Assembly (NCBI GenBank): GCA_910584585.1
Contig: CAJUBP010000056.1
Coordinates: 1-26,209, forward strand
Source: an uncultured Lachnospiraceae bacterium
GTDB lineage: Bacteria; Bacillota; Clostridia; Lachnospirales; Lachnospiraceae
DNA length: 26,209 bases
Direction of reading: 5' to 3'
In this document: one piece after another, positions 8,555-15,608 of the stretch
Numbering within the stretch: the first letter of the stretch is position 1
Layout: each line of letters opens with the position of its first letter
Notes under the pieces: generated by a model
Told to the model about the DNA's origin: nothing
Database searches by the model: none
What the model saw: only the letters and a program-made list of their open reading frames with translations
Program-made: the position numbers and the translations under genes

Positions 8555-8583
8555 ATCATACCCTTTCAGGCAGAATATGTCTA
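8555..8583 (-). promoter_or_regulatory. Promoter of the lacZ-symporter operon
   Basis: On the minus strand TAGACA (8583-8578) and TATGAT (8560-8555) are spaced by exactly 17 bases, each matching consensus at five of six positions. The transcript would have a leader of about 100 bases before lacZ. One copy of the CAGAATATG repeat lies in the spacer next to the -35. Confidence 0.65.
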
Positions 8584-8606
8584 TAAACAGAACTGGACAG
8601 AATATG
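8571..8606. promoter_or_regulatory. Direct-repeat operator candidate for the AraC-family regulator
   Basis: The nonamer CAGAATATG occurs at 8571-8579 and 8598-8606, 27 bases apart in the same orientation. The first copy lies in the lacZ promoter spacer; the second lies in the spacer of the regulator's own promoter. AraC-family proteins bind direct repeats near the -35 of the promoters they activate, so one pair could control both divergent units. Binding is inferred. Confidence 0.5.
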
Positions 8607-8622
8607 CACAAAATGATACTAT
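8594..8622 (+). promoter_or_regulatory. Promoter candidate of the AraC-family regulator gene
   Basis: TGGACA (8594-8599) and TACTAT (8617-8622) are spaced by 17 bases on the plus strand, giving a leader of about 45 bases. Its -35 is only about ten bases from the -35 of the divergent lacZ promoter, so the two polymerases would compete. Confidence 0.45.
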
Positions 8623-8673
8623 GAAACAAATGAAATTTAACTGCCGAAACCATTTTAAAAGGAGGAGCCCTCT

Positions 8674-9528
8674 ATGTATATCAATTCCAGCTACAAAAAC
8701 CACTCCGTTCTCGATTTCAAAGACAAAAGCAAACCGCTGATTGTAGGAAGCTGCGGAACCTACCGGCTGTCTTCCCTGCCGAAAATGCCCACTTACCGCC
8801 CCAGGGGCAGAGTGGATTTTCAGATCATCTATATTGCCAGCGGCCGGGCTTATTTTCATTTTGACAGCCCTGAAAATGAGACGGTTGTCACTGCCGGAAA
8901 CATAGTATTATTCCGCCCAAAGGAATTGCAGAAATACGAATACTATGGAATTGACAAGACTGAAGTTTACTGGGTTCACTTTACCGGAAACGATGTAAAG
9001 AATATATTGCGAAAGTATGGGTTTCCCGATGACAAGCGGATATTTGCTGTGGGAACCTCATTGGAATATGAACGTGTTTTCAAAAGAATCATTTTGGAAC
9101 TGCAGAGATGTCAGGAAGACTATGAAGAAATGCTGGCGCTGCTTTTGCGCTATCTTTTGATCATTTTCCGCCGGGAGCTGGTGAAAGACCACAAATCCAG
9201 GAACGAATACCTGGATCAGGAGATGGAAACTGCCGTTTCCTATTTGAATGAGAATTATAACCGGGAGATCAATATTGAAGCATATGCGGCGTCCAGGGGA
9301 ATGAGCGTCAGTTGGTTTATCCGGAATTTCAAAAAATACGCTGGGACTACTCCTATGCAGTTTGTCACTTCCATCCGGATCACGAATGCTCAGATGCTGT
9401 TGGAAACCACGAATTACGCGGTAAATGAGATTGCCCGGATTGTGGGGTATGACAATCCGCTGTATTTCAGCCGGCTGTTTCGGAAGCAGAAGGGGTGCGC
9501 GCCATCGCAGTATAGGAAAAGGATTTAA
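8674..9528 (+). CDS. AraC-family transcriptional regulator of the galactoside operon
   Basis: The protein has 284 residues with the standard AraC/XylS layout. The N-terminal cupin-like sensor domain (about 25-110) includes YIASGRAYFHF and VTAGNIVLFRPKE. A helical linker follows (about 130-175). The C-terminal domain carries two helix-turn-helix motifs: 201-224 (IEAYAASRGMSVSWFIRNFK) and 250-274 (VNEIARIVGYDNPLYFSRLF), with the usual P-S-Q-Y-R-K ending. A strong AGGAGG precedes the ATG. It is divergent from lacZ across a 223-base region that contains both promoters and a direct repeat. The likely role is activation of lacZ and the symporter when a galactoside or its breakdown product binds the cupin domain; the inducer is not visible from sequence. 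It also probably controls its own promoter. The gene ends about 35 bases before a large inverted repeat. Confidence 0.92.
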   Translation: MYINSSYKNHSVLDFKDKSKPLIVGSCGTYRLSSLPKMPTYRPRGRVDFQIIYIASGRAYFHFDSPENETVVTAGNIVLFRPKELQKYEYYGIDKTEVYWVHFTGNDVKNILRKYGFPDDKRIFAVGTSLEYERVFKRIILELQRCQEDYEEMLALLLRYLLIIFRRELVKDHKSRNEYLDQEMETAVSYLNENYNREINIEAYAASRGMSVSWFIRNFKKYAGTTPMQFVTSIRITNAQMLLETTNYAVNEIARIVGYDNPLYFSRLFRKQKGCAPSQYRKRI

Positions 9529-9561
9529 TATTTCGGAATCTTTTTATTTTTGGAAACGGAC

Positions 9562-9664
9562 GGAAAGGCAGGATGGCCCTTTGGCACGCAAACTGGGCAG
9601 CGTTCCGGCAAACTAAGAACGCCCATGAATCGTTTGCTTAGCCAAAGGGCCATCCTGCCTTTCC
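9562..9664. repeat. Perfect 24-bp inverted repeat with inner hairpin (structured intergenic element)
   Basis: The arms at 9562-9585 and 9641-9664 are perfect reverse complements over 24 bases (GGAAAGGCAGGATGGCCCTT, then TGGC). Inside, GCAAAC (about 9587-9592) faces GTTTGC (9632-9637), and GGGC-GCGTT (about 9595-9604) faces AACGCCC (9618-9624), so the whole 103-base segment can fold into one long stem with a terminal hairpin. It lies between the convergent AraC gene and the serS-linked unknown, where it could end transcription. Its size exceeds a normal terminator, and the core GCAGGATGGCC recurs inside the modA-modB spacer (about 19578-19588, as reverse complement). A MITE-like or REP-like dispersed element is therefore plausible. 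Confidence 0.75.
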
Positions 9665-9681
9665 TGTGTATCGAAAAAATA

Positions 9682-9714
9682 AGATTGCGGGAATGACTTT
9701 TAAAACACGCTCTA
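9682..9714. repeat. 33-bp dispersed repeat, copy 1
   Basis: This 33-base stretch begins AGATTGCGGGAATGA and ends ACACGCTCTA. It matches positions 14167-14199 at 31 of 33 bases. It contains the TAG stop codon (9714-9712, minus strand) of the membrane-anchored unknown. A shorter relative (core AACACGCTC) lies at about 19604-19619. Confidence 0.8.
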
Positions 9715-10563
9715 GCGTACCATATCCCATAACCCGGCAATCGTTTCCCACAATTTGGCAAACTGCCGGATATCTTTATCATCCATTCTGGAATCCGGCA
9801 GCAGGATCTGCGCCTGTTTCTGGAAAAGGAATGTTCCTGTATAGGCGGAGACTTCTTTGCTTTGGGTTTCATCGGAGGCCAGGATCTTCAGGGACGGGGT
9901 TTTGTCTTTTTTTGAAAGTTCCAGTGTAATCTGGTAATCCCCTATTTCTGCCGCAAACTGGGTTTCCCCGTCTGGGCCTTTCTGACGTTTCATTCCCATC
10001 AGGACGCCGAATATTTCTTTGGCGGAATATGTCTGGTTCTCTGTCAGATCTTTCGCCTGAAACAGTTCTTGCAAATCTATCTGGAAAATCTCTTCTGTCT
10101 GGTCAGAGGACAGGAACGAGCCATATCCCCATTCCGGCAGCGCGCCGCCCACAAGGGGATGCTGGCGGATCACATTGTCCCGCAGGGAATCATAGAGCAT
10201 TTCCACATTGATAAGGCCCTCTTCCTGCCCGAAATACAGCTCCGTTACCGGCTGGCTGCTGCCGCTGCAGAAAACCTCTCCATACATCAGGCCTTCTGAT
10301 ACCCTGCCGGTGATCTTCCAGGACATGCCGGAATCCTCCTGGCCGGTCAGGGCCCAGGCCAGCATAGGAATTATCTGGCGCTGCTGCCTGGACAAATTTT
10401 CTTCCTCCAGCTCTATGGCTATTTCATATTGAAATCCGTCGGACTCAGATACGTCACGCAGCAAAAACGCCGCCCGGATCAGGGGAAACAGCCACAGGGC
10501 CAATGCCAGAACTGCCAACAGAAGGGCTGCCCCCAAACCTGCCCAAATATATTTCTTCTTCAT
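9712..10563 (-). CDS. Membrane-anchored protein of unknown function, coupled to serS
   Basis: The protein has 283 residues and I do not recognise its family. The N-terminus MKKKYIWAGLGAALLLAVLA gives a lysine-rich start and one hydrophobic segment (about 6-30) without a lipobox cysteine, so it is a membrane anchor or uncleaved signal. The remaining ~250 residues are predicted to be outside the cell; they are acidic, Gln-rich and lack cysteine clusters or catalytic motifs. The block DGETQFAAEIGDYQITLELS and a Ser/Lys-rich end suggest a beta-rich domain like those in sporulation or cell-envelope proteins, but this is a guess. The ATG overlaps the serS stop by one base (TAATG), with no strong ribosome binding site, so translation is probably coupled to serS. 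The stop codon lies inside the 33-bp dispersed repeat, so the native C-terminus may have been replaced. Confidence 0.7.
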   Translation of the reverse strand: MKKKYIWAGLGAALLLAVLALALWLFPLIRAAFLLRDVSESDGFQYEIAIELEEENLSRQQRQIIPMLAWALTGQEDSGMSWKITGRVSEGLMYGEVFCSGSSQPVTELYFGQEEGLINVEMLYDSLRDNVIRQHPLVGGALPEWGYGSFLSSDQTEEIFQIDLQELFQAKDLTENQTYSAKEIFGVLMGMKRQKGPDGETQFAAEIGDYQITLELSKKDKTPSLKILASDETQSKEVSAYTGTFLFQKQAQILLPDSRMDDKDIRQFAKLWETIAGLWDMVR

Positions 10564-11852
10564 TACTTTTCTGGCGGAACAATCTTGTCCTGTCCGCCCA
10601 TGTAAGGCCGCAAAGCCTCCGGAATCTGCACGCTGCCGTCTTCCCGCAGGTTATTTTCCAAAAACGCGATCAGCATGCGGGGCGGAGCCACTACGGTATT
10701 GTTCAGTGTGTGGGCAAAATATTTGCCCTCTTTGCCGTTGACGCGGATTTTCAGCCGTCTGGCCTGGGCGTCTCCCAGGTTGGAACAGCTGCCCACTTCA
10801 AAATATTTCTGCTGTCTGGGGGACCATGCCTCCACATCCACAGATTTTACTTTCAGATCTGCCAAATCGCCGGAGCAGCACTCTAAGGTACGCACCGGTA
10901 CGTCCAGGGAACGGAACAGATCCACGGTATTCTGCCACAATTTGTCAAACCACATGGGGGATTCCTCCGGCTTGCATACCACGATCATTTCCTGTTTCTC
11001 AAACTGGTGGATACGGTACACGCCCCGCTCTTCAATTCCGTGGGCGCCTTTTTCTTTCCGGAAACAGGGAGAATAGCTTGTCAGCGTCTGGGGAAGCTGC
11101 TCTTCATTGAGAATTGTATCAATGAATTTCCCGATCATGGAATGCTCGCTGGTTCCGATTAAATAAAGATCTTCTCCTTCAATCTTATACATCATGGCGT
11201 CCATTTCCGCAAAGCTCATCACCCCCGTCACCACATTGCTGCGGATCATAAAGGGAGGCACACAGTAGGTAAAGCCCCTGCCGATCATAAAATCCCTGGC
11301 ATAAGAAATCACTGCGGAATGGAGCCTTGCAATGTCTCCCATCAGATAATAGAAGCCGTTGCCCGCCACCTTCCTTGCGCTGTCCAAATCAAGGCCCTGG
11401 AACCGTTCCATAATCTCCGCATGGTAAGGAATCTCAAAATCCGGCGTTACCGGCTCTCCGTATCTCTCCACTTCCACATTTTCGCTGTCGTCTTTTCCAA
11501 TGGGAACGGACGGGTCTATGATATTAGGAATTACCATCATAATTTTTGTGACTTTTTCCTGCAGTTCTCCTTCCAGCTTCTCCAGCTCAGCCAGACGCTC
11601 TGCCCCCGCGTTCACCTGGGCTTTCACTGCCTCTGCCTCTTCTTTCTTGCCCTGTCCCATCAGCGCGCCGATCTGCTTGGACAGCTTCTTGCGCTCAGCC
11701 CGAAGGGAATCCGCCTCCTGCTGAGTCTTTCTGGCCTGGACATCCAGTTCGATGACTTCATCCACCAGCGGCAGCTTGCTGTCCTGGAATTTATTTCTGA
11801 TGTTTTGCTTTACTGTTTCGGGATTCTCCCGTAAAAATTTTAAATCAATCAT
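10563..11852 (-). CDS. serS: Seryl-tRNA synthetase
   Basis: This 429-residue class II aminoacyl-tRNA synthetase charges tRNA-Ser (and tRNA-Sec) with serine. Residues 1-105 form the N-terminal long helical hairpin that grips the tRNA extra arm (MIDLKFLRENPETVKQNIRN; Lys/Glu-rich heptads 40-100). The catalytic core shows the GTSEHS motif (233-238), motif 2 CFRKEKGAHGIEERGVYRIH (263-282) and motif 3 NNTVVAPPRMLIAFLENN (384-401). Motif 3 reads NNTVVAPPR rather than the common NGT.VA..R, as in a subset of clostridial enzymes (from memory). Length is normal. The start is set by AGGAGG seven bases upstream. A clear promoter lies at 11903-11931, giving a leader of only about 40 bases. That is too short for a T-box, so serine-responsive control at this site is unlikely. 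Confidence 0.97.
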   Translation of the reverse strand: MIDLKFLRENPETVKQNIRNKFQDSKLPLVDEVIELDVQARKTQQEADSLRAERKKLSKQIGALMGQGKKEEAEAVKAQVNAGAERLAELEKLEGELQEKVTKIMMVIPNIIDPSVPIGKDDSENVEVERYGEPVTPDFEIPYHAEIMERFQGLDLDSARKVAGNGFYYLMGDIARLHSAVISYARDFMIGRGFTYCVPPFMIRSNVVTGVMSFAEMDAMMYKIEGEDLYLIGTSEHSMIGKFIDTILNEEQLPQTLTSYSPCFRKEKGAHGIEERGVYRIHQFEKQEMIVVCKPEESPMWFDKLWQNTVDLFRSLDVPVRTLECCSGDLADLKVKSVDVEAWSPRQQKYFEVGSCSNLGDAQARRLKIRVNGKEGKYFAHTLNNTVVAPPRMLIAFLENNLREDGSVQIPEALRPYMGGQDKIVPPEK

Positions 11853-11902
11853 AATTTCCTCCTGTAAAAGGATTTCAATCCGTCTTATTTATATCTCCCG
11901 AT

Positions 11903-11931
11903 ATTATACCTTGATTGCCCTTTCTTCGCAA
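11903..11931 (-). promoter_or_regulatory. serS promoter
   Basis: On the minus strand TTGCGA (11931-11926) and a perfect TATAAT (11908-11903) are separated by 17 bases, about 50 bases ahead of the serS start. Confidence 0.75.
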
Positions 11932-11938
11932 GTGTTTT

Positions 11939-11982
11939 AGAAAAATCCTCCGTTTTCAGCAAGTATTAAGATGAAAATGGAG
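11939..11982 (-). terminator. Rho-independent terminator after the mscS-like gene
   Basis: On the minus strand CTCCATTTTCA (11982-11972) pairs with TGAAAACGGAG (11958-11948), with one mismatch, and is followed by GATTTTTCT. It lies about 36 bases beyond the channel gene and just upstream of the serS promoter, insulating the two. Confidence 0.75.
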
Positions 11983-12018
11983 CGGGAATATAACATGGAA
12001 CAACACAAAAAATCAATT

Positions 12019-12798
12019 TTACGCTTCATTGCGAATCGTTACCGTCTGGTAAGGAATTTCAATGCCGTTTTCCTTAAAAGCCTTTACCAAGGCCGCCCGG
12101 ATATCACTGCAGGCCCGGAAGCTGTCATTTAAATTCCTGGTCCAGATGGTAGTCTTTAACGTAACGCCGTCCGCCGCAAAGCTGCTGACGGTGACACTGC
12201 TCTTATCGGTGTCTATGGCCAGTTCATGCTCTGAGCAGATTTCTTTCATCACAGAGATTGCTTTCTCAATATCAGACTCATAAGACACCACCACTTCGAT
12301 AAAGTTTCCCACATTTTCCGTAAAATTGGTATTGATGATTACAGCGGAATCCATAATGGAATTTGGGACAATACAGCACTCCCCGTTGAACTGCCGGATT
12401 ACCGTATGCCTTATTGTTACGTCAATGACCATTCCTTCCGCAATAACGGTTCCGCCCTGCAGCACCCGGATTTTTTCATCTACATTATAGGGTTTGGAGG
12501 CGGAAACAGAGATGCCGCTGATGACGTTCGCCAATGCCTGCTGAGCGGCAAAGGTGGCGATTGCCACAATCAAAGTACCGCTTTGCAAAAGGGCTTTGCT
12601 GATGTCTTTGGTGATTTCAAACTGCTGGACCAGACTGTAAATAATGACTATATCCACAAAAACATTGATTGCGCTCTTTAAAAAATGCAGATGGATCGCC
12701 TTCGATTTCCTGGACGCAAGACGGTAACACAAGTTTACCAGCTGATTCAGCGCAAGGCCCACTCCTACGAACAGAATTATTTTTAATACGTTACTCAT
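12019..12798 (-). CDS. mscS: MscS-family mechanosensitive ion channel
   Basis: With the start at 12798 the protein has 259 residues, near the length of E. coli MscS. Three hydrophobic segments are visible (about 4-26, 42-60, 68-98). The third holds the pore-helix signature TLIVAIATFAAQQALANVIS with the conserved Gln-rich turn and N-x-x-S-G. A beta domain follows (about 100-165) with VDEKIRVLQGGTVIAEGMV and IVPNSIMDSAVIIN, then an alpha/beta C-terminal domain. Such channels open under membrane tension and release solutes after osmotic downshock. The frame extends upstream to 12894, but AAGGAGG sits correctly before 12798. The promoter is probably the extended -10 at 12861-12853. The last codons and 3' flank are duplicated at 14254-14302. 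Confidence 0.92.
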   Translation of the reverse strand: MSNVLKIILFVGVGLALNQLVNLCYRLASRKSKAIHLHFLKSAINVFVDIVIIYSLVQQFEITKDISKALLQSGTLIVAIATFAAQQALANVISGISVSASKPYNVDEKIRVLQGGTVIAEGMVIDVTIRHTVIRQFNGECCIVPNSIMDSAVIINTNFTENVGNFIEVVVSYESDIEKAISVMKEICSEHELAIDTDKSSVTVSSFAADGVTLKTTIWTRNLNDSFRACSDIRAALVKAFKENGIEIPYQTVTIRNEA

Positions 12799-12852
12799 GT
12801 TCTCCTCCTTAACCCGGATAAACCAGAATAAATTTTTCCCTTGTTCCTCAGA

Positions 12853-12861
12853 ATTATACCA
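12853..12861 (-). promoter_or_regulatory. Extended -10 promoter of the mscS-like gene
   Basis: The minus strand has TGGTATAAT (12861-12853), an extended -10 (TGn plus TATAAT), about 55 bases ahead of the start codon. No good -35 is seen at 17 bases, which is usual for extended -10 promoters. Confidence 0.5.
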
Positions 12862-12946
12862 AATTATCCCTGGCTCTTCCAGTGTAATTTCCAATTGGAT
12901 GGAGTAACGAAACGTGTCTTAAAATTCTGTTAAATTTCATTAAAAG

Positions 12947-12975
12947 TTGCTTTTCCCTGAAAAAAAAGATATACT
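12947..12975 (+). promoter_or_regulatory. Promoter of the AAA-ATPase_like gene
   Basis: TTGCTT (12947-12952) and TATACT (12970-12975) are spaced by 17 bases, about 80 bases before the start codon at 13057. Confidence 0.65.
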
Positions 12976-13056
12976 ATAAACATTGATACAAAATAGATCT
13001 GCCTGATGGAAGGAAACGAATCATTATTATTGAAAATGCGCAGAATGGAGGGAACT

Positions 13057-14187
13057 ATGGGCATTTATGTAAACCCCGGAAACATTGCTTTTCAGGAAGC
13101 TGTAAATTCTATCATCTATGTAGACAAAAGCCAACTGATTTCCTATACAAACAGCGTCTTGAATACCTTACAAAAAAACGTATGCGTCAGCCGTCCGCGC
13201 CGTTTCGGGAAGTCCATGGCCGCAGATATGCTGACTGCATATTACAGTAAAGGCTGTAATTCACGTGAGTTGTTTGCGGGAAAATCCGTTGAAAAAGACG
13301 CCCGTTTCTTTGAGCATCTAAATCAGCATAATGTGATCCGCCTGGATGTTCAGCAGTTTCTGTTCCATGATTCCCACCTGAAAATTTTCATAGATAAAAT
13401 TCAGGAAGAGATCATAAAAGAGCTAAAAGAGGAATACGGCAATTGCTTTCAAGTAGATTCATACGGCCTGCCAAATGTCCTGAAACAAATTTTCACACAC
13501 GCCAAAAAAGGATTTATATTTATTATAGATGAATGGGATTGTCCATTCCGCATAGCAAAGGAAAATACTTCCATCCAAAAAAATTATCTGGATTTTCTGC
13601 GGGGGCTTTTTAAAGGGCAAAATTATGTGGAATTAGCATATATGACAGGAATCCTTCCCATAAAAAAATACGGGGAACATTCGGCCCTCAATATTTTCGA
13701 TGAATATTCCATGATAGATCCTGCTGAACTGGCTGATTTTTTCGGATTTACAGAAGAGGAAGCTTTTCATTTGTGCACCCAAAAAAACATCGACTTTACC
13801 ATGCTTCGGAACTGGTATGACGGGTATCTGCTAAATGGACAGCATATCTATAATCCTAAATCAGTTGTTGACGCTATACGCCGGAAAAAATTCAAAAGCT
13901 ATTGGACTGGTACAGAAACCTATGAAGCATTAAAATTTTACATTGATATGAATTTCGACGGCCTAAAAGAAGCGATTGCCATTATGTTGGGAAACGGCCG
14001 CTGTAAAATTAATACCAGAAAATTCCAAAATGATATGACTACGCTTACCTCAAAAGACGATGTGCTTACACTGCTGGTTCATCTGGGATATTTAACTTTC
14101 GATGAGTCAACAGAGGAAGTATTTATTCCAAACCATGAAATTGCCAATGAATTTCTAAATGCGGCAGATTGCGGGAATGAATTTTAA
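13057..14187 (+). CDS. AAA-ATPase_like protein (PF09820 type), C-terminally truncated
   Basis: The start at 13057 (376 aa) is chosen because GGAGG precedes it and MGIYVNPGN is the usual beginning of this family; the frame is open from 13006. Family hallmarks are YVDKSQLI (21-28), the degenerate Walker A SRPRRFGKSM (45-54), and the Walker B-like FIFIIDEWDCPFR (153-165). Typical members have about 500-570 residues and end in a PD-(D/E)XK nuclease domain (PDDEXK_9). Here the protein stops just after IPNHEIANEFLNA, where that domain should begin. The last eight or so codons and the stop lie in a 33-bp dispersed repeat, so the end was replaced by a rearrangement. These proteins are abundant in Bacteroidetes and Clostridia and have no proven function; a mobile or toxin-like role has been suggested. 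It is probably inactive as a nuclease. Confidence 0.85.
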   Translation: MGIYVNPGNIAFQEAVNSIIYVDKSQLISYTNSVLNTLQKNVCVSRPRRFGKSMAADMLTAYYSKGCNSRELFAGKSVEKDARFFEHLNQHNVIRLDVQQFLFHDSHLKIFIDKIQEEIIKELKEEYGNCFQVDSYGLPNVLKQIFTHAKKGFIFIIDEWDCPFRIAKENTSIQKNYLDFLRGLFKGQNYVELAYMTGILPIKKYGEHSALNIFDEYSMIDPAELADFFGFTEEEAFHLCTQKNIDFTMLRNWYDGYLLNGQHIYNPKSVVDAIRRKKFKSYWTGTETYEALKFYIDMNFDGLKEAIAIMLGNGRCKINTRKFQNDMTTLTSKDDVLTLLVHLGYLTFDESTEEVFIPNHEIANEFLNAADCGNEF

Positions 14188-14199
14188 GACACGCTCTAA
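14167..14199. repeat. 33-bp dispersed repeat, copy 2
   Basis: This copy matches 9682-9714 at 31 of 33 bases. It supplies the last codons and the TAA stop (14185-14187) of the truncated AAA-ATPase_like gene, which marks it as a recombination or insertion junction. Confidence 0.8.
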
Positions 14200-14253
14200 C
14201 TGGGACAGTATTATCCGGTCATTACAGCGTTCGGAAGAATTATGAATGCATCA

Positions 14254-14302
14254 TTGAACAACACAAAAAAGAATAATTTTTACACTTCATTGCAAATCGT
14301 TA
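14254..14302 (-). pseudogene. Displaced copy of the mscS 3' end and its flank
   Basis: This segment matches 11996-12041 at about 40 of 46 bases, with small indels. It contains a copy of the last codons of the MscS-like gene on the minus strand (…TICNEV then stop, versus TIRNEA then stop) plus about 26 bases of downstream DNA. The matching segment ends abruptly, and no other part of a channel gene is found next to it. It is a remnant of a duplication or of a lost mscS paralogue. Confidence 0.65.
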
Positions 14303-14342
14303 AATAACAAAACAATTATTATATCAGAAAGTGAGGACTCCA

Positions 14343-15404
14343 ATGCATACCGTAAAACAAAAAAACAATCGCCGCCCGAAAACATACTTGAAGAATATTC
14401 TCTGCCTTGTGCTGGCAGCCGTCCTATTTCTTGCCGGCTGTTCCTCTCCCTCAAGCTGGAATAAAAATGCGGCTTCCGGCAGAACAAACGCCCAAAATTC
14501 AGAAGACAATTCCTCCAATTCCGGCAAATTGTCTTCTGACGAGAAATCTGAACAAGATTCCTCCAACGGACAATCCGGAGAAGATTCTGATTCTGACGGA
14601 CAATCCGATGAAGATTCCTCTTCTGGCGGACAATCCAGTGAAAATTCTGATTCTGACGGACAATCCAGCGAAGATTCTAATTCTGAAGAGTTCAGCTTCA
14701 GCCAGCCTCTGGCTTTAAAAGCGCCGGAACCGGCGGCAGGAGAAAATCCCCACATTCTCTTTGTGGGCAACAGCCACACCTACACCAACGATCTGCCGGT
14801 GATTTTCTCTGAAATCGCCGGGGCAATGGGACATCCCGCCGATGTGCAGGAGATTACCGCAGGGGCTTATACCCTGACTCAATTCGCGGACGAAACCGAC
14901 GAAGTCGGCTCTGTCGTAAATCAGCGGCTCACTGACGAAACCTGGGATTTTGTAATCCTGCAGGAAAATACCAATGACGCGTTTTCTGCCGCCGAAGAAG
15001 CAATGCTTCCTGCCGCTTCTTCTCTGGATGAAAAAATCCGGGCTGCCGGCGGACAGACCGGCATTCTTATGACCTGGACGCCGAAAGACGGCGCAGGCAT
15101 TATGGATCGGGAATATGTGCAGTCCATCCTTGCCCAAAACGCCATCGCCGTATCTGAGCGGCTGGACAGCCTTCTGATTCCGGGCGGAGTTGGATTTATG
15201 CGCTGTCTGGAACAATATCCGCAGATTGAACTCTGGGATGAAGACGGGATGCATCCTTCCCTGGAAGGCTCCTATCTGGCCGGATGCATTGCCTATGCTG
15301 TGATTTTCCGGGAATCCCCGGCAGGCTGCAGCTACACTGCTGAACTAAACGCAGAAACTGCTGCGCAGCTTCAGGAAGTGGCAGCCGGATTTCTGGCAGA
15401 ATAG
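14343..15404 (+). CDS. SGNH-hydrolase-like lipoprotein with Ser/Asp-rich repeat linker
   Basis: The protein has 353 residues from the ATG at 14343, chosen because GAGG sits seven bases upstream; a GTG 12 bases earlier is in frame. It has a lysine/arginine-rich start, a hydrophobic segment (16-31) and the lipobox LAGC with lipidated C33. Residues 40-120 are a low-complexity Ser/Asp/Gln/Gly linker with a ten-residue repeat. The C-terminal domain (135-350) has an SGNH/GDSL pattern: GNSHTY (142-147) with nucleophile S144, WDFVILQENTND (201-212), and DGMHPSLEGSYLA (301-313) with the catalytic Asp and His. The enzyme is therefore probably anchored outside the cell and removes ester groups, perhaps acetyl groups from glycans. 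The substrate is unknown. The linker likely spans the cell wall. It is monocistronic and convergent with the next gene. Confidence 0.85.
   Translation: MHTVKQKNNRRPKTYLKNILCLVLAAVLFLAGCSSPSSWNKNAASGRTNAQNSEDNSSNSGKLSSDEKSEQDSSNGQSGEDSDSDGQSDEDSSSGGQSSENSDSDGQSSEDSNSEEFSFSQPLALKAPEPAAGENPHILFVGNSHTYTNDLPVIFSEIAGAMGHPADVQEITAGAYTLTQFADETDEVGSVVNQRLTDETWDFVILQENTNDAFSAAEEAMLPAASSLDEKIRAAGGQTGILMTWTPKDGAGIMDREYVQSILAQNAIAVSERLDSLLIPGGVGFMRCLEQYPQIELWDEDGMHPSLEGSYLAGCIAYAVIFRESPAGCSYTAELNAETAAQLQEVAAGFLAE
14554..14690 (+). repeat. 30-bp in-frame tandem repeat encoding the lipoprotein linker
   Basis: Four full units and a partial one follow each other (14554-14580 of 27 bases, 14581-14610, 14611-14640, 14641-14670, partial 14671-14690). 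Each carries CGGACAATCC and GAAGATTCT-like blocks and encodes DSxSxGQSxE. Units differ at a few positions, so the array is not newly expanded, but the number may vary among strains. Confidence 0.85.
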
Positions 15405-15460
15405 CGCACAGCTGGGACACAACCACTCCCATATTTTCTCCCACGAACTGAACAATTTAG

Positions 15461-15569
15461 AGACGGCCATCCACCAGCACATGCCGCAGCAGAAAGCAGC
15501 TGCGGCATGTGCTGGAAAAACTGCGCAATACCGGCCAAATTGAAAAAATTGGCCGGGCAGATACCGTCT
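15461..15569. other. Three-stem structured intergenic element (terminator or RNA)
   Basis: The outer arms AGACGG (15461-15466) and CCGTCT (15564-15569) enclose two hairpins. The first is a perfect 17-bp stem, 15474-15490 with 15499-15515 (CCAGCACATGCCGCAGC and its complement), with an eight-base loop. The second is CCGGCCAA (15531-15538) with TTGGCCGG (15549-15556). The element fills most of the gap between the convergent lipoprotein and DUF4143 genes. Termination for both is the simple reading, but no U-run follows the 17-bp stem. Confidence 0.55.
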
Positions 15570-15608
15570 GAAAGACATTTCATTCTTACAATGCCTTAAT
15601 TTCTTCCA

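Noticed and set aside
11853..11910. T-box leader upstream of serS
   Set aside because: The promoter lies only about 50 bases before the start codon, leaving no room for a T-box.
14324..14779. Ser/Glu/Pro-rich minus-strand frame opposite the lipoprotein
   Set aside because: It arises from the 30-base repeat read in reverse; it has no start signals.
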